The position numbers and the translations under genes were made by a program. A stretch of 64,000 bases of DNA from Ziziphus jujuba (taxonomy: Eukaryota > Streptophyta > Magnoliopsida > Rosales > Rhamnaceae). Under the pieces are notes generated by a model, which saw nothing but the letters and a program-made list of their open reading frames with translations, made no database searches and was not told where the DNA came from. The DNA lies in NCBI RefSeq assembly GCF_031755915.1, contig NC_083379.1:24924001-24988000 (forward strand), read 5' to 3'. Shown here one piece after another: positions 48,828-60,388 of this stretch. How positions within the stretch are numbered: the stretch's first letter is position 1; each line of letters starts with the position of its first letter.

Positions 48828-49573
48828 GCATGCCTAGAACAATTGTTTTAGGTAGGGATGCTAAGTTCTTAAGTTATTTTTGGAAAACTTTATGGGCTAA
48901 GTTAGAAACTAAACTTTTATTTTCAACTACTTGTCATCTACAAACTGATGTACAAAATGAAATAGTTGTCTGCATTGTTAAGGGTTTTAATTAGTCAGAA
49001 TTTAAGAACATAGGAATAATGTTTGCCACATGTTGAATTTGCTTATAATAGATCTTTGAATTCAGCTACTAAATATACTCCATTTGAGATTTTTTATGGT
49101 TTTAATCCTTTGACTCTATTATATTTAACACATTTACGTTTAAGTGCAAGTGCTAATCTAGATGGAAAGCAAAAAGCTGATTTTGTGAAGCAAATTCATG
49201 AAAAAACAAAGGCGAATATTGAGAGGAGGACTGAACAATATTCAAGGAATGCCAATCATGGTCAAAAACAGGTCTTTTTTTTTTTTTTTTAATCTGGAGA
49301 TCATGTTTGGTTGTACTTACAAGCTTGACCTACGGGGGGAGTATAATGTCAGTGCTACATTTAATGTTGCTAACTTATCTCCTTTTGTGACAGGTGATGA
49401 TTTTGATTTGAGGGCAAATCTTTTTCGAGAGGGGAGAAATGATGAGAATCCACCGTGCCCGCACAACCGACTACCCACTAGATGCTAATCCAATATGGAT
49501 GAAGACCGGACCAATCATTAGAGCTCATGCTAAGAGATTTAAGGTCAAATTGGCTACCTTTATACAGAAAGTT
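48828..49573 (+). pseudogene. Integrase C-terminal fragment of family R copy F
   Basis: It begins at [20 protein letters not shown], continues with CLPHVEFAYNRSLNSATKYT and FEIFYGFNPLTLLYL, and ends ATFNVANLSPFVTGDDFDLR before crossing into the LTR at 49440. Frameshifts and a T run at about 49275-49290 disrupt it. The 5' part of this copy is gone, cut off by element E and the deletion at 44367. Confidence 0.8.
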
Positions 49574-50526
49574 GTCAATTCTCAAAAGGGCTTGTCAATA
49601 CCCAAAAATTCAAAGCCTGTTTTAAGCATCCAAGTGATGGAGGTTGATATAGACCTGGATAGCTGTTTTAGTGTAAATATGGACTCCGGGTAGCATGGAA
49701 AGGTTCCAACACTTCATGGATTAAATGGATATCATTAAGAGGTCATGGAATCAAGCCAAGGCAGAATGAAAAGCAATGATGATGGGCATTTGCATATACA
49801 GGGAATAGTTGGCTGATTTTGCTGTATTTGTTGCTAGCTTTACTGTATTTTGTTGATTTGACATTTTCTCTTTATTTCAAGCAACGGCAAGTTGTATGAC
49901 TCATAAATAATCCTATTTGGCATCCTACATGGCATATGGGAGTTGATTTGGAGCCTTTGCAAGCTGGAATTTGGTCAAAGTTGGCTTAGTGGTCAAACTA
50001 ATAAACTAGTTTCCTAATTTGATTTTAAATATTTATTTATTTTCTGGATAAATCAACTTAGGAAAGTTATTATTTTCATTGTATATTAATTAATTCCTGA
50101 TTCAAAATAGAGACATTAATTAATTAAAATTAGAACTAGGAAAGGAATGGAATTTCGGCCACATTAGGAAATTGACATTGTATGGCCGATTTTCTATTAG
50201 ATTTTTAGGGTTTATTGTTTTTTTATTTTAACCTATTTAAGGGTTATTTTTCAATGAGAATACACCTTCAATTTCATTCAAAAAATTATTTGTGAGATAG
50301 AATTCTCTTAGTTCTCTTTGGATACCTAAAACACCATTAGAGAGTGAGTGTTTTAGTTTTGACTTATTAATAGGGCTTCCAGAACCTCTTGTGGCATCTT
50401 CATTATACCAAGGTTTATGATCACAGGTTGGTTAGGGTTAAGTTTTTTCCATAAGAACTTGAACTTAATTGAGATCCGAGTTAATATAATATGGGTTTAG
50501 GCACGAGTCAACCTATGTTCGTATCA
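49440..50526 (+). repeat. 3' LTR of family R copy F (1087 bp)
   Basis: It starts TGATGAGAATCCACC after a purine tract (gagaggggagaaa) and ends ATGTTCGTATCA. It abuts the zinc-knuckle/protease boundary of element G at 50527, so copy F was inserted in G. Confidence 0.88.
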
Positions 50527-51731
50527 GACTCCAACTCTCCATTTCCTTTTAGCACCATAATTCTTCTATTTAGGCATTGTTTGGAAATATGTCCTTGACC
50601 CTGGCACTAAAAACAAACAATTTTAAGAGTTCTTTAAGATTTAGGATTAGAGTTACCTTCCAACTTGGGTGCTTGAGTTGAATCTGGCCTTGTATCCTTC
50701 CTCGGCCAATTGAAGCTCTCATCTTCTTACTTTGGTTTTGGCTGTGTGTCATATGTGGGATTGCTTCTCTAAACACTTGAATCAGGCATCCCGCTATTGG
50801 AAACTCCTCCAAATCATGAGCTTGTACCCCTCCTTTTGAATTGGTTCTCAATTTAAATAGGCACATGAAACATCTCTTCCAATTCCATATATTGTTGAAA
50901 CTCCACTTGGTTGGTTATTTCTCAATTTAAAACTCCCAAAAACTGTGCCATGGTTACCTCATGATCCTCATTCATGCTCAATCTCATCTGAGCATCTCCA
51001 CTCTTTCTAGAAGTCTTCCATGGTCCTACTTCCTTGTGATAATGATTGAAGTCTTTGATGCAACAACATATGGTACTGAGTCGGCACAAATCAATTTCTA
51101 ATAGCTCCTTTCATTTGTCGCCAAGTAGTGATTAATTCATCACCAAATGTCCTTTGGGTAGCTTTCTCATTAGTCCACCATTAAAGTGCATAATGTCCAA
51201 ATTCCAAAGCAGCCAATTTAACCTTCTTTGCGTCAGAGTAGTTATGGCAATTGAATATCATCTCCATATGCTCCTCTCACTCTAGATAAGCCTCTGGATC
51301 ACTCTTTCCCATAAAAGGTGGTATATTGACCTTAATATTTTCAAGGTTGTCATCTTCCTCCCTAGCTTGCCTCCCATGGGTTTGCCTTCCTTAGAGTGCA
51401 AAAACATCTTCAAACTCCTCCTTTAGGTTATCTCCATAATTACCTTCTTTGAATTCCTCCCCATAATGTCCACGGCCTCCTTGACCTCGACCTTAGCCTC
51501 CATCTGGTTCATGTCTTGTATTCGACCCACTTTGTGATGCTTCAAACCTATCCATCCTTTGATCTATTTGACCAAAGCGAGCATTCATCCATTGTAATTG
51601 TTGCGAGACCGCCATTATGTCGGTAGGTTCACTTCCACTTCCCATTGCTCTAGAATCTCCTTTGAATCCCATGGATTCCTCTTCAATATTTCTTAAGGAA
51701 TCACCTCCTTTTCCCATTTTGAATCTATCAT
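50527..51731 (-). pseudogene. gag of element G
   Basis: The ATG is at 51731 (MIDSKWEK...), and in a shifted frame at 51493-51717 the family gag start is readable (SLRNIEEESMGFKGDSRAMG). Near 50575-50620 the zinc knuckle reads CF-stop-CQGQGHISKQC followed by NRRIMVLKGNGELES, then copy F intervenes. Stops and frameshifts are numerous. Confidence 0.7.
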
Positions 51732-52492
51732 GTTAGTAAAAATAATGAAAATCCTAACCAAAATCACTCCCTCACGAGTTCCACTCAAACAAGGTCTCAA
51801 CACTTATGTTTGCACACTAGTTTCGGCTTTTAGCCTTTTTTTAGGCTCACACTCTCCTGTCCTTTTTCCACTTAAAGAATTATCTCAAGATTCTAATTAA
51901 AATACACAAAAAACAGCAACTAGATCATAAGTATGCCTTAATTAAACTTATCACTAAAATAGCAACAAAATCAAACGAATACCGAGCGAATTGATAAAAC
52001 CTAGTCTCGGCCTAGCTTAACTAACAAAAACAAAGGTAAAATTAACAAGGAAAATTTTAAGATTTAACAAGGAATAAATCAGGATATTAATAACCAATAA
52101 TTAAAGGATAAAATTTGGAAAAAGAGATTCAAACAAACGAACAACAAACAATTCAAACAAGATATAGAATAGTTGTTGGTCGTAGTTCTTCTAATTTAAG
52201 TTTTTGTTTCAAATCCTTTACCAATTTTAATCCAAACAATTTTAGACTCAAAATTCAAAATCCAACAACCACATATTGAACAAATAATCAGCAACCCAGC
52301 AGTTACAAGTTTGTTTCCCGAAAACAATCAATTTCCCAACAATAATATACCAAAACTGGCCTTTGTGCATTTTTTTTTTATATTCAGTATTTCTTTCTTT
52401 TCTTCTTTTTTTCTTTCTTTAAATCACTCACAAAATATAAACACCAACCCCAATAGCATGAATCAACACCAAAATTGCAATTTCAATGCCAA
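51732..52492 (-). other. Leader of element G, segment left of Copia D
   Basis: Non-coding. It continues at 57834-57977 and 60123-60373 once the insertions are set aside. A C/T-rich run lies at 52370-52425. Confidence 0.6.
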
Positions 52493-52497
52493 AATCT

Positions 52498-53074
52498 TGA
52501 TGGAATTTGGTGTAGGTTTATGTTGTTGTACCCTAGAGCACAATCATTCAAGCTGTTAGTCAAGAATGATTGTTGTTGGTTCTTGGTTCTTGATTTTGTT
52601 GTTTGGGTTTGTTAAGGTTTTGTTTCTAGTTTTTAATGGAGATTTGGGGTTCTTGATAAGGTTATTAGCTTTTGGGAAGAAGAAGAAAAACAAATGCAAT
52701 AGTTGAGAGAGAAAGAGAGAGAGAGAGCCAAAAATGTTATTTTTTCAAAATCTATTTTTTTGAATATTTTCTTCCTCTGCATTTCTAGTTTATTATATCC
52801 AAAATTCAGATCCAAATCCCAAACCTTCTTCAAACGGCATCCAAGGAAGTGAACTTATATTGCTGGAAACACAATTCCAGCAACTAGACAAAAAGCCCCT
52901 AAGCGTAGTTAATGAGCTTAGGGCATTACAAAAAGGATATTGTTCTTAAACATTACAAGATAAAATAAAACTGCATAAACATAAATAATGTTTGGTCTTT
53001 GATGTTGCAAAATAAAGAGTGCAAGTGTAAGCGAACTACCTTGCACATTGTGGCAAGATCACCACATTTCAATA
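52498..53074 (-). repeat. 3' LTR of Copia D, short form (577 bp)
   Basis: It matches 57260-57828. On the minus strand it starts TATTGAAATGTGG (the 5' LTR has TGTTGAAATG, so the terminal G is mutated) and ends AATTCCATCA. It lacks the 434-bp segment of the solo LTRs (junction near 52771). Confidence 0.9.
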
Positions 53075-54379
53075 GTCTTCCTTGGTGTTCTTGCTTGAAA
53101 TATTGAGAAGCTTCCTCAAGGTCTCAAATCTTGCTTTTGGAAGTGGCTTGGTGAAGAAATCTGCAAGGTTATCTTCGGTCTTAATATATTCCAAGCTTAC
53201 TTCTCCATTTTCTTCAAACTCCCTCAAAAAGTGATACTTCACCTGTATGTGTTTTGTCCTTCCATGTTGAACGGGGTTCTTGGCTATTGATATGGCTGAA
53301 GTATTGTCACATTTGATGATGGTTGAACCCTCTTGAGGATAACCAAGGTCCTCCAATAATTTCCTAAGCCAAATGCATTGATTTGCATATGAAGAGCAAG
53401 CAATGTACTCGGCTTCGGCGGTGCTTTGAGCGGTTGTTGCTTGCTTCTTTGCATTCCATGAGAATGGTCCACTACCAAGTGAGAAAAGATACCCCGAAGT
53501 GCTCTTCATATCATCCAAGCATCCAGCCCAATCACTATCCGAGTAGGCCATTAATCTCATCACATCTTGCCTATCATACCAAACTCCAAAGTTTTGTGTT
53601 CCTTTTAAGTATCTAAGAATTCTTTTGGCACCTACAAAATGATTTTGGGATGGTGCTTGCATATATCTAGACAAAACACATGTGGCATGCATAATATCCA
53701 GTCTTGATGAACATACATAGAGCAAACTTCCTATCATGCTTCTATATAGGGTCAGGTTTACCTTTGGTGTGCCATCCTCCTTCTTGTATTTGTCTCCTTG
53801 GCTCATTGGCTTGCATTCATCAAGGTTGAATTTTTTCAAAAGATCTTTGATGTATTTCTCTTGAGATATGAAGATACCCCTAGAGCATTGCATCACTTCC
53901 ACTCCAAGGAAGTAATTCATTTCACCAAGGCTTGACATGTCAAACTCCTTTTCAAGTTCATATTTCAAAACTTCCACATTCTTTTCATTTTCACCCATGA
54001 CCAACAAATCATCCACATAGAGTGAGATAACAATCATGCCTTCTTCATTCCTTATGTATAGTGTTGGCTCATTTGAACTCCTCCTAAAGCCTTGGTAGAT
54101 CAAGTAACCATCAATCTTGCCATACCAAGCCCTAGGTGCTTGCTTTAACCCGTAAAGTGCCTTGTGTAGATGGTAGACTTTGTCCTCATGTCCTTGAACA
54201 ATGAAGCCCTTGGGTTGCTTGACATAAACCTCCTCTTGAAGCACACCATTCAAGATAGCTGACTTTACATCAAGGTGGTACACCTTCCATGACATTGAGG
54301 CTGAGATGGATAGGATGAGCCTTATGGTCTCCATTCTTGCAACCGGTGCAAACGTCTCTCCATAATCTACACCCGCTTG
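53069..54379 (-). pseudogene. Reverse transcriptase and RNase H of Copia D
   Basis: 421 codons are open from METIRLILSISASMSW. RT motifs are YHLDVKSAILNGVLQEEVYV, YGLKQAPRAWY and the catalytic YVDD in ISLYVDDLLVMG. RNase H has AYSDSDWAGC, STAEAEYIACS and KCDNTSAISIAKNP, with its acidic residues present. The frame ends with NLADFFTKPLPKARFETLR, and its TGA overlaps the first bases of the LTR (53069-53074). The fragment is itself unbroken; the stop at 54380-54382 cuts it from the upstream polyprotein. Confidence 0.92.
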
Positions 54380-55183
54380 TTATGCACAGCCTTTTGCCAC
54401 AAGCCTTGCCTTGTGCTTGTATATTATTCCATCCGGGTTGAACTTGGTCCTAAAGATCCACTTTACACCAATTGGTTTCTTGTTTTTAGGTTTAGAAACT
54501 AAAGACCAAGTTTCATTCTTTTCTATCGTATCCATTTCGGTTTGCATGGCCTCCATCCACTCTTTCTTTTGCATAGCTTCTTGAGCATTGGTAGGATTAC
54601 TCAAGGCAACATTGCACCTTTCATATATTTCAAACAATGGCCTTTCTCCTCTAACACCATCTCCAATCTCCAATTCGGCTCCAATGGTCTCAAGTGCATC
54701 CTCCTCATCATCTTCATTTTCTTCATTGTTATTGTCATTGGTTTCTTCTTCTTCATCATCCAACCGAGCATTATCTTCATGGACAAGAAGCTCCTCCTTT
54801 GTCCAATCCCAAACAGCATCTTCATCAATCCTCACATCCCTTGTTACCACAAGTTTCTTGGTTTCCAAATTGAAAACCCTAAAACCTTTGGTAACCTCAC
54901 TAAAGCCGACCAAGATGCCCACATTTGCCCTTTTGTCAAGCTTGTCTCTCATGTGTGGATGAACATGGAAAAAACAAACACTTCCAAAGATTTTTATGTC
55001 GTCCAAAGATGGTTTTTCTCCATACCATATCTCATAAGGTGTCTTGGACTCATTAGCTTTGGTGTATGCTCGGTTTTGGATGTAGCTAGCCGTGTATATG
55101 GCTTCGGCCCAAAACGTTTTTAGCATGTTCTTCTCTTGTATCATGCACCTTGCCATCTCTATCAAGGTCCTATTTTTTCTCTC
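54380..55183 (-). pseudogene. Integrase C-terminus, acidic linker and RT start of Copia D
   Basis: The integrase tail reads ERKNRTLIEMARCM (catalytic glutamate just after the TGA at 55184-55186), TFWAEAIYTASYIQNR, PYEIWYGEKPSLDDIKIFGS. An acidic run of Glu/Asp/Asn follows (about 54690-54770), then the RT start WMEAMQTEMDTIEKNETWSL, WIFRTKFNPDG, KHKARLVAKG. The frame continues the one downstream. Confidence 0.9.
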
Positions 55184-56149
55184 TCAAACACCATTTTGTT
55201 GTGGTGTGTATGGTGTTGTGAATTGATGCACCATTCCATTTTCTTTGCAAAAATCCACCATAGCCAAGCTTGTATATTCTCCACCATTGTCGGTTCTCAA
55301 GCACTTCATCTTTGCATTACTTTGGGTTTCCACCATCTTCTTGAATTCCATGAACTTCTCAAGCACTTGTAACTTGGTTGTTAGAAAATATACCCAACAC
55401 ATCCTTGAGTAGTCGTCAATGAAGGTTAGGAAGTACTTACAATCTCCAATTGATGACAAACTCATCGGTCCACACACATCCAAATAGACTAGCTCAAGCT
55501 TTTCCTTAGCTCTCCATGAACCTGCTTTAGGGAATGGAAGCCGTGTGGATTTTCCTAGTTGGCATACATCACATAGGCTTCTCATCTCCTCAATCTTTGG
55601 CATGTCCTTCACAATGGCATTGGTGTTTTTCATGGCACCATAGCTAGAATACCCAAGCCTTTTATGCCAAAGTTGAGAAATGGACTCCGCTTTGGTTTTT
55701 AAGGCTTGTTCATTCTTAACTAGGTCCAATCTATAGCTTTTGTCCTTCAATGGTACCTTAAACAGCTCATTACCACAAGCATCATATATAATACATCCAT
55801 CTATTGCAAAGTTTAAAGCAAAGCCTCTTCCTACCAATTGTGCTACACTAAGCAAGTTTTCACACAAACTAGGAACATATAGCACATCTTTTATAATTTT
55901 GGTACCTTCCTTGGTGTTCAAGCACAAATCTCCTTTGCCTTCTACTTCCATGAACCGGCCATCACCAATCTTCACTTTGGTTTTGTAGTTTCGGTCAAGC
56001 TCCATAAAACCATCCTTTTGGAAACTCATGTGGTGTGAGCAACCATTATCCATAAGCCAACCGAGACCACTACTTGTGGCCTTAAAGCATGTGGCCACAA
56101 ATAGGTTCTCGGCTTCTTCATTAACCACATTGGCTTGTTGTCTCCTTTA
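55184..56149 (-). pseudogene. Protease and integrase of Copia D
   Basis: The protease motif is LMDNGCSHHMSF near 56020-56050, with the catalytic aspartate kept. The GAG-pre-integrase and zinc part reads LWHKRLGYSSYG...CDVCQLGKS; the second zinc-binding histidine is tyrosine (GY for GH). The core follows with LDVCGPMS, FIDDYSRMCWVYFL and DNGGEYTS, then PQQNGV and the TGA. The upstream limit is the TAA at 56147-56149. Confidence 0.9.
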
Positions 56150-57054
56150 CTTGCATACTTTGGCAATGTGGCCTTTTCCTCCACATCTTTTACAAGATGC
56201 ATCCGGCCTCCAAAAACACTTGGATGGTGGATGTCCAAGCTTCTTGCAATGAGGGCAAGGTGGATGCCCTCCTCGGTTTTGATGGCTTTGTTGTTGTTGT
56301 TGTTGATTCCATCCACTTTTGTTGTTATTTGTGTTGTTGTTAGTTGTAAAATCGGTTTGGTTGGTGTTGTTGCTCTTCCTTCCTTTCTTATTCTTTTTGT
56401 TGCCTTGGCCACCATAGAATGCACTCTCTATGGTTTTCTCCTTTCTAATGGCACTCCTTTGTTCGCTTGAAGAGCATTGATGAGCTCACTCAAGGTTATT
56501 TCACTAAGATTTCTAGATTCTTTAAGGGAGGAAATCTTAGCTTCAAACCTTTCGGGTAAGCTCACCAATACTTTCTCTACTACCCTTTGATCGGTCAATT
56601 GCTCACCAAGGACCCGAATTTGATTTACCACTTTGAGCATCTTTTCCGTGAAATCCTTGAGAAGCTCATTCTCCTTCATCTTCAAGGTCTCAAACTCTCT
56701 TCCTAGGTTTAAAACTTGCATTTCCCGAGTTCTAGTATTTCCATGGAACTCCTCTTGAAGCTTTATCCAAACCTCTCTAGCACTTGTGCATGATATTATC
56801 CTTGTAAAAATGGAATCACTCACAGAGGAGTGCAAGGCAGTGAGGGCCTTAAACGCTTTGATAACTTCGGCCTCATGTGCATTTCTTTGTGCTTGGGTTG
56901 CATTAGCTCTCAACTCTTCCACTACATAACGTTCTTCTATGACTTCCCATAAACCAAAGGCTTGAAGGTAGGCTTTCATTTTTATACTCCAAATGGAATA
57001 GTTTTGGCCTTCAAACTTAGGTGGTGTTGGGGTTGCAAAGGATTGTGAGGCCAT
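56150..57054 (-). pseudogene. gag of Copia D with a double zinc knuckle
   Basis: The ATG at 57054 opens 208 codons: FEGQNYSIWSIKMKAYLQAF, EVWIKLQEEFHGNTR, VLVSLPERFEAKISSL. A frameshift near 56462 moves the second part into the pol frame: an Asn/Gln-rich stretch, then two CCHC knuckles in tandem, CPHCKKLGHPPSKC and CKRCGGKGHIAKVC (about 56150-56260). The protein would package element RNA. Confidence 0.88.
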
Positions 57055-57247
57055 TTAAAAAAAATGGTTTTTGAAAAGTTTTGAAAAATGGACACAAGAA
57101 CAAGCTCTCTGGTGGTGGTGTTTTGGTGAGTTTCAACTAGTCTTTTTGGGAGGTTTTGGTTTCGGTTGGAAGGCTTTAGGTGGGGATCCTCTCACAAATA
57201 AAATGGTCTAGGTTGAAAGCTCACAAGGTCCTAAGAAATTACACTAT

Positions 57248-57259
57248 GCTCTAATACCA
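57248..57259 (-). other. Primer-binding site of Copia D
   Basis: The minus strand reads TGGTATTAGAGC, directly adjoining the LTR; one base from the tRNA-Met site. Confidence 0.85.
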
Positions 57260-57828
57260 TGATGGAATTTGGTGTAGGTTTATGTTGTTGTACCCTAGAG
57301 CACAATCATTCAAGGTGTTAGTCAAGAATGATTGTTGTTGGTTCTTGGTTCTTGATTTCGTTTTTTGGGTTTGTTAAGGTTTTTAATGGAGGTTTGGGGT
57401 TCTTGAGAAGGTTATTAGCTCTTGGGAAGAAGAGGAAAAACAAATGTAGTAGTTGTGAGAGAGAGAGAGAGAGAGAGAGAGCCAAAATTGTTGTTTTTTC
57501 AAAATCTATTTTTTTGAATATTTTCTTCCTCTGCATTTCTAGTTTATTATATCCAAAATTCAGATCCAAATCCCAAACCTTCTTCAAATGGAATCCAAGG
57601 AAGTGGACTTATGTTGCTGGAAATACAATTCCAGCAACTAGACAAAAAGCCCCTGAGCTTAGTTAATAATTTTAGGGCATTACAAAAAGGATATTGTTCT
57701 TAAACATTACAAGATAAAATCAAAATGCATAAACATAAATAATGTTTGGTCTTTGATGTTGCAAAATAAAGAGTGCAAGTGTAAGCGAACTACCTTGCAC
57801 ATTGTGGCAAGATCACCACATTTCAACA
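57260..57828 (-). repeat. 5' LTR of Copia D, short form (569 bp)
   Basis: On the minus strand it starts TGTTGAAATGTGG and ends AATTCCATCA. It contains a GA microsatellite near 57461-57481. The junction equivalent to the missing 434-bp segment is near 57525. Confidence 0.92.
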
Positions 57829-57982
57829 AATCTCACCAAAATAGATCCACACTTCAAACAAGAATAAATTGCACAATTTTTAGGTTTTTTGTGCAATGTG
57901 CTTTCAAATCTCTCTTCTTCTTTTTCTTTTTATTTTTTTGAATATATGAATGCAACTAATTAAGATTAAAAGCACAAAGAAA

Positions 57983-60117
57983 ATGATGTGATTCCGCCAG
58001 AGCCCGCTCAACCGATAACCCGCTGGGGTGTTGACTCGACACGGATGAAGACTAGGCCAATCACAAGAGCTCAAATTAAGAGATTTAAGGACAACCTGGA
58101 AGTATTTATACAGGGGGTAATCAATCTCAACAGAGCTTGTCCATACTTGAAGATACAAAGCCTATTCTAAACATCCAAGTGGTGGAAGCCGATACGGACG
58201 CGGGTGACGGTTTTGGTACATTTTTGGAGTCCGAGAAGCATGAAATGGTTCCAATGCTTTATGGGTTCAATACATATGCCTAATAGGTCATGGAATCAAG
58301 TTAAAATAGCCTCAAATGCAATCAAAAAGGGCTTGTACTGACAGCATCAACAATTTAGCCGAATTTGCTGTATTTACTGTATTTTACTGTATTTAGCCTT
58401 TTCTTATTTTTCCAAGCATGGGCAATGTGTGGGACTTCATATTCATATTATTTTGCATCCTAAAAAGTACATTGAAGCTGATTTGGAGCTCAATTTGGTC
58501 AAAGATTGGTCAAAGTCAACTTAGTCAAAAAGCTAGTATTATAGTTTCCTAATTTGATTCTACTTTTTGTTTTGGAAATTACTGTTGAAATGTGGTGATC
58601 TTGCCACAATGTGCAAGGTAGTTCGGTTACACTTGCACTCTTTGTTTTGCAACATCAAAGACCAAACATTGTTTATGTTTATGCATTTTATTTTATCTTG
58701 TAATGTTCAAGAACAATATCCTTTTTGTAATGCCCTAAGCTCATTATCTAGCTTAAGGCCTTTTTTGTCTAGTTGCTAGAATTGTATTTCCAGCAACATA
58801 AGTCCACTTCCTTGGATGCCGTTTGAAGTAGGTTTGGTATTTGGACCTGAATTTTGGATATGATAAACTAGATATGCAGAGGAAGCAGTATCAAAAAGAA
58901 TGGCCCAATTTGGAGCTGGGAAGGCTGAGTTAAGCCCAAAACAATCTGACCCTTGTGCAGTGTTGTTGCCCAGAAAATTGGGCAAAACTGCCTCGGGTTT
59001 GATTACTTTTGAATGGGTAAATGGACTTTGTTTTTCTGGTTTTTGGATAGAATATAGTTTAATATTCAAAAAGGCTTCCCTCCAATTTTCAAGTCAAATG
59101 GAGCTGGTTTTCAAATTCAAATGCCTTAGACAAGCTAAACTGCCCATTAAAGAAGGTTTCTTGCATGCCCAGCACATTGATTAGAGTTAGTTGAGGTAGT
59201 TTGGCTTGGTTGGTTACTTTTAATGCTTTTGTATTTATTGTTCAATATGGCAGCATGCCTTATTGTCTTTTTGATGTATTTAAAAGTATGAAAATTGTAA
59301 TGAAAAACGTTGAGAAAGAAAATATTCAAAAACAGATTTTGAAAAACAACATTTTTGGCTCTCTTTCTCTCATCTACTACATTTTGGTTTCTTCTTCTTC
59401 CCAAAAGCTAACAACCTTCTCAAGAACCCTAAACCTCCATTAAAACCAGAAACAAAACCTAAACAAACCCAAAAAAAAAAAAACAAAATCAAGAACCAAG
59501 AACCAACAACAATCATTCTTGACTAACATCTTGAATGATTGTGCTCTAGGGTACAATAACATAAACCTACACCAAATTCCATCAATTACCATTACTTTTT
59601 AGTTTTTATTTATTTATTTTCTGGAAAAATAAGTTTAGGAAAGTTATTATTTTTTTATTATTTTCATTGTAAATTAATTAATTCCTAATTCAAAATAAAG
59701 GAATTAATTAATCCAAATTAGATTAGGAAAGGAGTGAGAATTTCAGCCACCATAGAACTATTTATTGTGTGGCCTGTTTTACCTAGGGTTTTTAGGGTTT
59801 ACTTTGTTTCTTTCAAAGCCTATTTAAATGCTTATTTTTCAATATGAATACAACTTTGATTTGATTGAGAAAATACTTGTGAGATTAATTATCTCTTTGT
59901 TCTTTGAGAACACCTAAAACACCATTAGAGAATTGGTTGTTTTAGCTTGACTTATCAATAGGTTTTCCATCCCCTATTGTGGCGTCTACATTATACCAAG
60001 GTTTCTAACCACAGGTTGGCTAGGGGTTGAGATCCATTCCATTAGAACTTGAACTTAATTAAAGATCCGGGCTAATATAATACGGGTTTAGGAGCAGGTC
60101 GTCCTAGGTTTGTATCA
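57983..60117 (+). repeat. Solo LTR of family R, interrupted by a Copia solo LTR
   Basis: It starts TGATGTGATTCCGCC and ends GGTTTGTATCA. A perfect TSD gaaaa flanks it (57978-57982 and 60118-60122). Removing the 1002-bp Copia LTR and one TSD copy leaves about 1128 bp, the family length. It sits in the leader of element G. Confidence 0.92.
58583..59584 (+). repeat. Solo LTR of Copia family D, long form (1002 bp), nested in a gypsy solo LTR
   Basis: It starts TGTTGAAATG and ends AATTCCATCA, with perfect TSD attac (58578-58582 and 59585-59589). It closely matches 40454-41450 over its whole length, including the extra segment (58886-59318). Confidence 0.94.
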
Positions 60118-60373
60118 GAAAAATCAACAATAAATCAAATTACTAAGAACTAATATGCAACATAACCAACAAACTAGGACGTAAAAATTTGGCTAAACAA
60201 AGAAACAGGAAATTTTTCTGTATAGAAATTTTTTTTTTGGGCCTAGAAAACTTTTTTTTTTTAATATGCAGAACATGGATAAATAGGAAACAACCTTAAG
60301 CTAATGTTAAAATTGGAGAATAACACAAAAAAAAAATAAAGCAATTAAGATAGATCAAACCTGAACAAAATTC

Positions 60374-60386
60374 GGCTCTGATACCA
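60374..60386 (-). other. Primer-binding site of element G
   Basis: The minus strand reads TGGTATCAGAGCC, two bases from the LTR start at 60389. Confidence 0.88.
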
Positions 60387-60388
60387 AA

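Larger units (their letters stand above)
52498..57828 (-). mobile_element. Ty1/copia element D with both LTRs, nearly complete
   Basis: LTRs of 577 and 569 bp, PBS, gag, protease, integrase, RT and RNase H, flanked by a perfect TSD aatct (52493-52497 and 57829-57833). From about 56465 to the end the polyprotein stays in one frame, broken only by TAA 56147-56149, TGA 55184-55186 and TAA 54380-54382. gag lies in another frame. It is the best-preserved element in the window. The lineage is not resolved; the double zinc knuckle and RT wording suggest Ivana/Oryco or a relative. Confidence 0.93.

Noticed and set aside
54542..55123. 193-residue plus-strand open frame, and a serine-rich one at 54588-54962
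   Set aside because: Antisense of the acidic linker and integrase tail of Copia D; the serine run is the complement of Glu/Asp codons.
56135..56470. 111-residue plus-strand open frame with leucine/valine runs
   Set aside because: Antisense of the Asn/Gln-rich gag segment of Copia D.
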